A stretch of 64,000 bases of DNA from Gp1-AA122 sp035631655 (lineage in GTDB: Bacteria; Acidobacteriota; Terriglobia; Terriglobales; Acidobacteriaceae): NCBI GenBank assembly GCA_035631655.1, contig DASQIH010000216.1, positions 1 through 64,000 of the forward strand, in the 5' to 3' direction. How positions within the stretch are numbered: the first letter of the stretch is position 1; each line of letters opens with the position of its first letter. Under the pieces are notes generated by a model that was given only the letters and a program-made list of their open reading frames with translations, did no database searches and was not told where the DNA came from. Made by a program: the position numbers and the translations under genes. Shown piece after piece: positions 59,149-64,000 of the stretch.

Positions 59149-59486
59149 AGGACAAAAGCCCCCACGTCCGACCAAGCATCCACTCTCAGCCTTGCCACCA
59201 GCCTCCATGTCGTCATTCTGACGACCGTCAGGTCCCGAAGGATCTCGCGCGCAGAAGTAGCTACCGCGACTTCCCAAAAACGGAAGCTCTCACGTTCAAA
59301 GATGACCCACGTCACTATAGTTCGGTGCGCAACACAGCTACTCTGGCACCTGAGCAGTTCTTGGGGGAGGGCTGTTCGAGGGCGTCCTGCCACTCGCAAG
59401 AGTCAGGGCGCTTTTCTTATGACCACTGAACCCAAGTACAACGCCGCTGCCGCGATAAGCATCTATTCCCCGAATTCCGGAACGAG
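59149..59486. other. Gap upstream of the rhodanese gene
   Basis: Contains a family A repeat at 59209-59250 and a short frame (59419-59508) that overlaps the rhodanese start; I judge the latter not to be a gene. No promoter is clear. Confidence 0.4.
59209..59250. repeat. Dispersed repeat, family A
   Basis: GTCGTCATTCTGACGACCGT, then CAGGTCCCGAAGGATCTCGCG. Confidence 0.6.
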
Positions 59487-59840
59487 ATGCTTATGCCCGA
59501 CGATCTGAGAATCAGTCTGCCTGAACTGCGCAAGCGAATGGATGCCGGTGAGCCGTTTCTCTTCCTCGATACCCGAAACCCGAAAGCCTGGGAGGAATCG
59601 GATGTGAAAGTGCACGGCGCCATCCGTGTTCCCGTAGACCATTTCGAAGACTACCTTCCCGAGCTCCCCAAAGACCGGCCCATCGTCTCTTACTGCACTT
59701 GACCCAACGAAGCCTCCAGTGCCAGTTTGGCGCAAAAGCTCCGGGAACGCGGCTACCAGCAAGTCTGGGCACTGCAAGGCGGACTCGACGCCTGGCAGAA
59801 TGCAGGACTGCCGCTGGATCGGAAACAGAAAGCCGCCTGA
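59487..59840 (+). CDS. Rhodanese-domain protein with in-frame UGA, candidate selenoprotein
   Basis: If the TGA at 59700-59702 is read through, the frame gives 117 residues. The first 71 (LRISLPELRKRMDAGEPFLFLDTRNP, then HGAIRVPVDHFEDYL, PIVSYCT) are a normal rhodanese start. After the TGA the same frame continues PNEASSASLAQKLRERGYQ, then VWALQGGLDAWQNAGLP to the TGA at 59838. The family motif here is usually YCTCPNEASS, so the TGA (residue 72) stands exactly where the second Cys is expected. A hairpin suited to a bacterial SECIS follows (59719-59733). The alternatives are a nonsense mutation or a sequencing error. Such proteins transfer sulfur or act on thiols. Confidence 0.75.
59719..59733 (+). 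promoter_or_regulatory. Candidate SECIS hairpin
   Basis: GTGCCA pairs with TGGCGC (one G-U) around GTT, or with one pair opened, a five-base AGTTT loop with G in second place. It begins 16 bases after the TGA. A lower stem GAAGC/GCTCC (59709-59713 with 59738-59742) may extend it. Spacing and loop G agree with bacterial SECIS rules. Confidence 0.45.
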
Positions 59841-60258
59841 GCTGGGGGCTCAGTCCGCGATCTTTGGCTGTATTAAGTACCCCTCCCTTCGCTGATCCCT
59901 GGAATCAAAGACTCAGAAACAAATTCTGGGCAAATCTGACGTTCTAAGAGATTTCGCCGAAAAAGCCATAACTCTGCCCCCAGGCCTATCACGTCTCTCA
60001 GTTTCCCGCTGCGGATTGTTTCGCCGGCGCGGACAAAGCCTGCCCTGAGCAAAGGACGGTCTTCAGACCGTCAGTACTGTCAGAAACAGGTGGCGATGAG
60101 AAAGTGGTGGAGGCGAGCTCTCGCTTCCTCAGAATGACCCGAAGTGGTGGTGGCGGCAACGGCTGCGGAGCTTCGCTGCGGCTGGACGGGCGAGACGCCC
60201 GCCCCCACACAAACCTGCGCCGGGTCGGCTTTCCGATGCTCCCCAGGCCAGCTGCCCG
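59841..60258. other. Gap with palindromes
   Basis: GACGGTC-TTCA-GACCGTC (60055-60072) is a perfect hairpin; a GGACGGGCGAGACGCCCGCCC-like one lies at 60184-60204; a CCTGCCCTGAGCAAAGG remnant of family A is at 60038. No gene is seen. Confidence 0.5.
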
Positions 60259-61179
60259 TCAGGCTCGGAACAAATTCTTCAAGATGAAGAACACATTGGC
60301 GGGCCGCTCCGCCAGGCGGCGCATGAAGTAGGGGTACCACTCGGTGCCAAACGGGATGTAGACACGCATGCGCCAGCCGTCCCGAACCAGGCTCTGTTGT
60401 AAGTCGCGGCGGATGCCGTAGAGCATCTGGAACTCGAAGGCGTCGCGGGCAATCTTCTCGCGCATGGCGAATGCCTTGGCTTCGTTAATGATGCTTTCGT
60501 CATGCGTCGCCAGGCCGTGATAGATCCCGCTCTTGATCAGAATCTTCATCAGCTTGACGTAATTGGCATCCACGTCCGCCTTCTTTTGAAAGGCGATTTC
60601 AGATGTTTCCTTGTAAGCCCCTTTGCAAAGGCGGATGCGAATGCCGTCGGACAGCAGGTTGTAGACATCGGCTTCGCTGCGGTGCAGATAAGACTGGATG
60701 ACGGTGCCGACCACACCCCGGTTGCCCGGCTGGCGATGAAGCTCGCGGACGAAATCCAGCGTGCGCTGGGTGTAGGGCGAGCCCTCCATGTCCACGCGCA
60801 CAAAGCTCTTCAGCGCGGCGGCTTTGGCCACCAGGCCGCTGACCTGCTCGCGGGCCAGATTCTCATCGACGTCGAGGCCCATGTGGGTCAGCTTGAGGCT
60901 AATGTTGGCGTCGAGACCCTGCGCCGCAATGTCGTCGAGGAGCCGATGATAGAGGGCGGCGCTGGCGCGAGCCTCCTCGGCGTTGGTGACGTTTTCGCCC
61001 AGGTTGTCGATGGAGACGCCTTGGCCCAGCTGGTTGACGGCCCGCGTGGCCCGCAGGACATCTTCCACCTGGGTGCCGGCTACAAAACGGGCGGACACGC
61101 GCTGTCCGAGCGAGGACTTTTCGGCAACAGCTCGTAGCGAGCGGCTCTCCGATAGATAAATGAAGAGCGCCCTTAGCAC
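60259..61179 (-). CDS. Proline dehydrogenase
   Basis: 306 residues from a GTG. FAD-dependent oxidation of proline to pyrroline-5-carboxylate. TIM-barrel motifs include SIDNLGENVTNAEEA, ISLKLTHMGLD, VRVDMEGSPYTQRTLDF, GTVIQSYLHRSEADV, RLCKGAYKE, ATHDESIINEA and the C-terminal RVYIPFGTEWYPYFMRRLAERPAN. It is the short monofunctional type (PRODH of Gram-positives and Thermus). No P5C dehydrogenase is adjacent. Confidence 0.93.
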   Translation of the reverse strand: MLRALFIYLSESRSLRAVAEKSSLGQRVSARFVAGTQVEDVLRATRAVNQLGQGVSIDNLGENVTNAEEARASAALYHRLLDDIAAQGLDANISLKLTHMGLDVDENLAREQVSGLVAKAAALKSFVRVDMEGSPYTQRTLDFVRELHRQPGNRGVVGTVIQSYLHRSEADVYNLLSDGIRIRLCKGAYKETSEIAFQKKADVDANYVKLMKILIKSGIYHGLATHDESIINEAKAFAMREKIARDAFEFQMLYGIRRDLQQSLVRDGWRMRVYIPFGTEWYPYFMRRLAERPANVFFILKNLFRA

Positions 61180-61353
61180 GAAGGCCCTTGCAGAACGCTA
61201 TGAATGCGCAACATGAGAACGTTATGTTTTACCACATGAAGCGACCGCAGCGGATATGACCGCGGTCACAGGAGGGAGTGGGCAGTGGTCAGTGGTCAGT
61301 CGAAGAAAGTTGCTGTTCTCTGCGCTCTCGGCGATCTCGGCGGTGAATCTTTC

Positions 61354-62349
61354 TTATAGCCCAGTCCGCAGCGCCCGCAAATAGGGGTCGTCTCTCCACA
61401 TTCGACGAACGGCATCCGCCTGCTCTTTCGAAATCGGTGCGCCTTCGGCAGCGGAGGTGTTCTTCTCTGCCTGCTGGGCATTGCGAGCTCCAGGAATTAC
61501 GGTGGAAATCACGGGATGCGAGAGGATTAATTTGAGCGACCATTGCGCGAACGCGACCGAGTCACCGGCAGCAATACCAGCCAATTCGCGCAGGCGTTCG
61601 GCCCGAGGAACGAGTTCGCGCATGGTTTCTGGCGGCAGTGTATGCGAACGGTGGTCATTCTTCGGAAACGTGGTGTCGGGCCGAAATTTGCCGGCGAGAA
61701 TGCCGTAGTACAGCGGCACGCGGGCGATGACGCCGACATTCTTCTTCTGAGCCAGCGGCAAAACCTGCTCCTCCATTTCCAGGCGCAACGGGTTGTAGGC
61801 GAGTTGAATGACGTGCCCCTTGCCTCGCGCCAGCACGGCCATGGCTTCTTCGGGCACGAAAACCGAAACTCCGTAGTAGCGGATTTTGCCGTGCTTCTGC
61901 AGCAGCTCCATGGTCTCGGGCCAATCGGCATGGCGGATGTCGTAGACATCGGGATTGTGGAGTTGATAGACGTCGATGACATCCTTCTTCAGACGCTTCA
62001 GGCTGGTTTCACAGGAGCGCATGATGTGCTCGCGGCTCCAATCCTTCGCGGCACGCTCGTGACGGATGATATTGCCGACTTTGGTGGCGACATAGACGTC
62101 CTTCCATTCGGGGCCGAGCGCCTTGCCCAGGATTTCCTCGCTGCGGCCGTTGCCGTACACGTCAGCAGTATCGAAGAAGTTGACGCCCAGCTCCCGGGCA
62201 CGCTGAATGGCGGCAATGGCCTCCGCCTCTGGCGTTTCGCCCCAACCCCACTGCGTACCGGCAGCTTCGCTGGTGCCGCCAATGGCCCACGCGCCGAAAC
62301 CAATCTCGCTGACTTGAAGGCCCGTGGATCCGAGGGTGCGGTAGTTCAT
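61354..62349 (-). CDS. Aldo/keto reductase
   Basis: 331 residues. MNYRTLGSTGLQVSEIGFGAWAIGG opens the barrel; the catalytic Asp and Tyr are in FDTADVYGNGRSEEILGKAL, Lys in VATKVG, and the His position is in YQLHNP. The C-terminal region (VISTVIPGARNAQQAEKN) binds NADPH. It resembles the L-glyceraldehyde-3-phosphate/general stress AKRs; the substrate is open. Monocistronic. Confidence 0.93.
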   Translation of the reverse strand: MNYRTLGSTGLQVSEIGFGAWAIGGTSEAAGTQWGWGETPEAEAIAAIQRARELGVNFFDTADVYGNGRSEEILGKALGPEWKDVYVATKVGNIIRHERAAKDWSREHIMRSCETSLKRLKKDVIDVYQLHNPDVYDIRHADWPETMELLQKHGKIRYYGVSVFVPEEAMAVLARGKGHVIQLAYNPLRLEMEEQVLPLAQKKNVGVIARVPLYYGILAGKFRPDTTFPKNDHRSHTLPPETMRELVPRAERLRELAGIAAGDSVAFAQWSLKLILSHPVISTVIPGARNAQQAEKNTSAAEGAPISKEQADAVRRMWRDDPYLRALRTGL

Positions 62350-62716
62350 GAGTAGTTCTCAGTTCCAGGTTCCCAGTTATCGGTAGGCTAGTCTAATGCA
62401 TCAGGCAAGTTCGGAGTGGGGAAAGAAAGGGAAACAGCCGAGATGCGCGGAGGAAACGGGAAAACCGAGATCCCTCGCGGCGCTGCGGAATGCTAGGGTA
62501 GCGCCGGCATCTTGCCGGCCCGAGGCCCGGGCGGGGCGCCCGCGGGACAGCCGCCGGGACGGCGGCGCTACAAGGGCTAGCCAGGCAGGTGAAGAACACC
62601 AGGTCCCTGGAATGCGCGGATGGTTCGCAAGCTCATCATCCAGTTCCGCTCGCGACGACAAGTGAGGTCCGCAAGTTCTTGTGGTTCTACTGACGACTGG
62701 CACCTGGGAACTGCCC
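62350..62716. other. Gap with family B repeat
   Basis: The CAGTTCTCAGTTCCAGG-like low-complexity start, then the family B palindrome (62498-62571). No convincing gene. Confidence 0.5.
62498..62571. repeat. Dispersed repeat, family B
   Basis: GTAGCGCCGGCATCTTGCCGGC, a GCCCGGGCGGGGCGCCCGC middle and the closing arm GGCGGCGCTAC. Relative of 42709-42762. Confidence 0.65.
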
Positions 62717-63646
62717 TCAATGTTCCTCCAGGAACTTCTCCACCTCCAGCGCCGCCATGCAACCCGTGCCTGCGGCCGTGATAGCCTGGCGGTAACGGCG
62801 GTCCTGGACGTCCCCGCAGGCGTAAACGCCCGCAACTCGGGTGAATACGTTGTTGGTCGTTTTCAGATAGCCATCCTGGTCCATGTCGAGTTGACCCTCG
62901 AAAATCTTGGCGTTAGGGATGTGACCAATTCCCAGGAACATGGCACTAGTTGGGAAGTCCCAAATCTTGCCCGTCTTTACATTGCGCAACTTCAGGGCGG
63001 TCACTTCCTTCTTGGAGACGTCGTGCACGTCTTCGACAACGGTGTCGGTGACGAAGTGGATCTTTTCGTTCTTCTGGGCCCTCTCCAGCATGATCTTGGA
63101 GGCGCGGAACTCGGCGCGGCGGTGGATCAGCGTAACCTTGGTAGCGAAGCGGGTCAGGAAAGTGGCTTCTTCCATGGCAGAATCGCCACCTCCGATGACC
63201 GCGATCTCCTTGCCAGAGAAGAAGAAGCCATCGCAGGTGGCACAGGAGGAAACGCCGTGGCCGATCAGGGCCTGCTCGTTCGGGAGACCCAACCAGCGGG
63301 CCGAGGCTCCACTGGCAATGATGAGCGTGCGGGTCTGGATAGTGTCTTTGCCCAGACTCAGTGTGAACGGGCGCTTACTCAGATCGGCTTTGCTCACATG
63401 ACCCATCTGATAGTCGGCGCCGAAACGCGCAGCCTGCTTGCGCATGTTCTCAACCAGCTCAGGACCCTGAATGCCCTCCGGGAACCCTGGGAAATTCTCC
63501 ACCAGAGTGGTGAGCGAAAGTTGGCCTCCGGGTTCATGGCCTTCGATGACTAACGGGTTCAGTTTGGCGCGGGCAGTGTAGAGTGCGGCCGTATGTCCGG
63601 CGCATCCCGAGCCCATCACGACGACGTTGCGAATCGAGTCATCCAT
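62717..63646 (-). CDS. trxB: Thioredoxin-disulfide reductase
   Basis: 309 residues. FAD motif VVVMGSGCAGHTAALY (8-23), GGQLSLTTLVENFPGFP, redox pair C135/C138 in SSCATCDGFFF, NADPH motif IGGGDSAMEEA and the C-terminal GVYACGDVQDRRYRQAITAAGTGCMAA. It reduces thioredoxin with NADPH. No trxA beside it. The CATC motif is standard. Confidence 0.96.
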   Translation of the reverse strand: MDDSIRNVVVMGSGCAGHTAALYTARAKLNPLVIEGHEPGGQLSLTTLVENFPGFPEGIQGPELVENMRKQAARFGADYQMGHVSKADLSKRPFTLSLGKDTIQTRTLIIASGASARWLGLPNEQALIGHGVSSCATCDGFFFSGKEIAVIGGGDSAMEEATFLTRFATKVTLIHRRAEFRASKIMLERAQKNEKIHFVTDTVVEDVHDVSKKEVTALKLRNVKTGKIWDFPTSAMFLGIGHIPNAKIFEGQLDMDQDGYLKTTNNVFTRVAGVYACGDVQDRRYRQAITAAGTGCMAALEVEKFLEEH

Positions 63647-63727
63647 GGACGTACGAGTTTAGATTGTTTACGGCTGATTTGGGTTCAGGAGCATTTTTTC
63701 ACCGCCGAGAACGCCGAAACGGCCCGG

Positions 63728-64000
63728 TCATTTGGTTTTGGGAATGACTTTCTTGGATTTTTGGGTGGGCCTGGACTTCCCGGGACTCAGGGCGACCACC
63801 TTCGCCAGCTCGCCGGGAACTGTCCGGCGGGCCGCTAGCAATTCGCGATAGCGACCGAGCACCGTTGAGGCATCCCGGAAAAGCGGTTCGTAGGCGCTTT
63901 GATCGGGCGGCGGTCCGCCTTCCGTGCCCTTGCAGCGGGCCAGTACCACCGACGGCTTCCCGAAGCGCTCCAGCTTTATGCGATCCACCGGAGTGTTAGT
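63728..64000 (-). CDS. Hypothetical protein, possibly cut by the window edge
   Basis: A frame with IKLERFGKPSVVLARCKGT, then PDQSAYEPLFRDASTVLGRYRELLAA and a Lys/Pro-rich tail. It stays open to base 64000 (TNTPVDRIK), so the start may lie outside; a GTG at 63988 would give 86 residues. Unrecognised. Confidence 0.5.
   Translation of the reverse strand, partial: TNTPVDRIKLERFGKPSVVLARCKGTEGGPPPDQSAYEPLFRDASTVLGRYRELLAARRTVPGELAKVVALSPGKSRPTQKSKKVIPKTK

Noticed and set aside
1..64000. CRISPR arrays, rRNA genes, insertion sequences with transposase
   Set aside because: I looked for regularly spaced repeats, rRNA-like segments and DDE transposases and saw none.

Overview
The window looks like a chromosomal segment of an acidobacterium (Acidobacteriota, probably class Terriglobia; inferred). 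The signs are a Ser/Thr kinase fused to a TPR domain, the DUF2844/DUF3443 pair, a TIGR03118 protein, many small secreted proteins of acidobacterial type, and moderately high GC with several families of dispersed intergenic palindromes. No rRNA or CRISPR array is present. Two tRNA genes are seen: Leu(CAA) and Val(CAC).

Layout. 1-12.4 kb is accessory. Three direct copies of the 3' half of tRNA-Leu(CAA) lie at about 404, 5956 and 12268; the last is the intact tRNA gene. They delimit two adjoining islands. The left island carries two copies of a small Cys/Trp protein, a secreted protein, a membrane coiled-coil protein and a large receptor-like kinase. The right island carries a ParE-type toxin-antitoxin pair, gene remnants, a lipoprotein, a structured leader RNA and a 5'-truncated tyrosine integrase pointing at the tRNA.

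12.4-26 kb is mostly housekeeping: galE, an orphan Flp-type pilin, lysC-hom, frdABCD (quinol:fumarate reductase), a cytidylate-kinase-like/BON protein, PilZ, TIGR03118 and TonB-domain proteins. 26-34 kb is the most unusual part. It holds a PEP-synthase/PPDK-like protein with a non-standard C-terminus, a membrane metallopeptidase-like domain fused to a circularly permuted enolase, and a class III nucleotidyl cyclase. A perfect CRP-type palindrome lies between the last two.

34-49 kb holds an M28 peptidase, a redoxin, mutY, DUF2844/DUF3443, rlpA, a HIT protein and a complete isc operon (iscR-iscS-iscU-iscA-hscB-hscA-fdx-iscX). 49-64 kb holds a CheY-like regulator, tsaD, a CCA-adding enzyme interrupted in frame by a palindromic element, dciA-like, gatC-DUF5076-gatA, an RG-rich receiver-like protein, tRNA-Val, an ECF sigma/anti-sigma/DUF3106 cluster, a rhodanese with an in-frame UGA that may encode selenocysteine, proline dehydrogenase, an aldo/keto reductase and trxB.

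The strongest candidates for something new are the enolase fusion with its PEP-related neighbours and possible cAMP-type control, and the candidate selenocysteine rhodanese. All functional statements come from reading motifs in the translated sequence; no database search was run.
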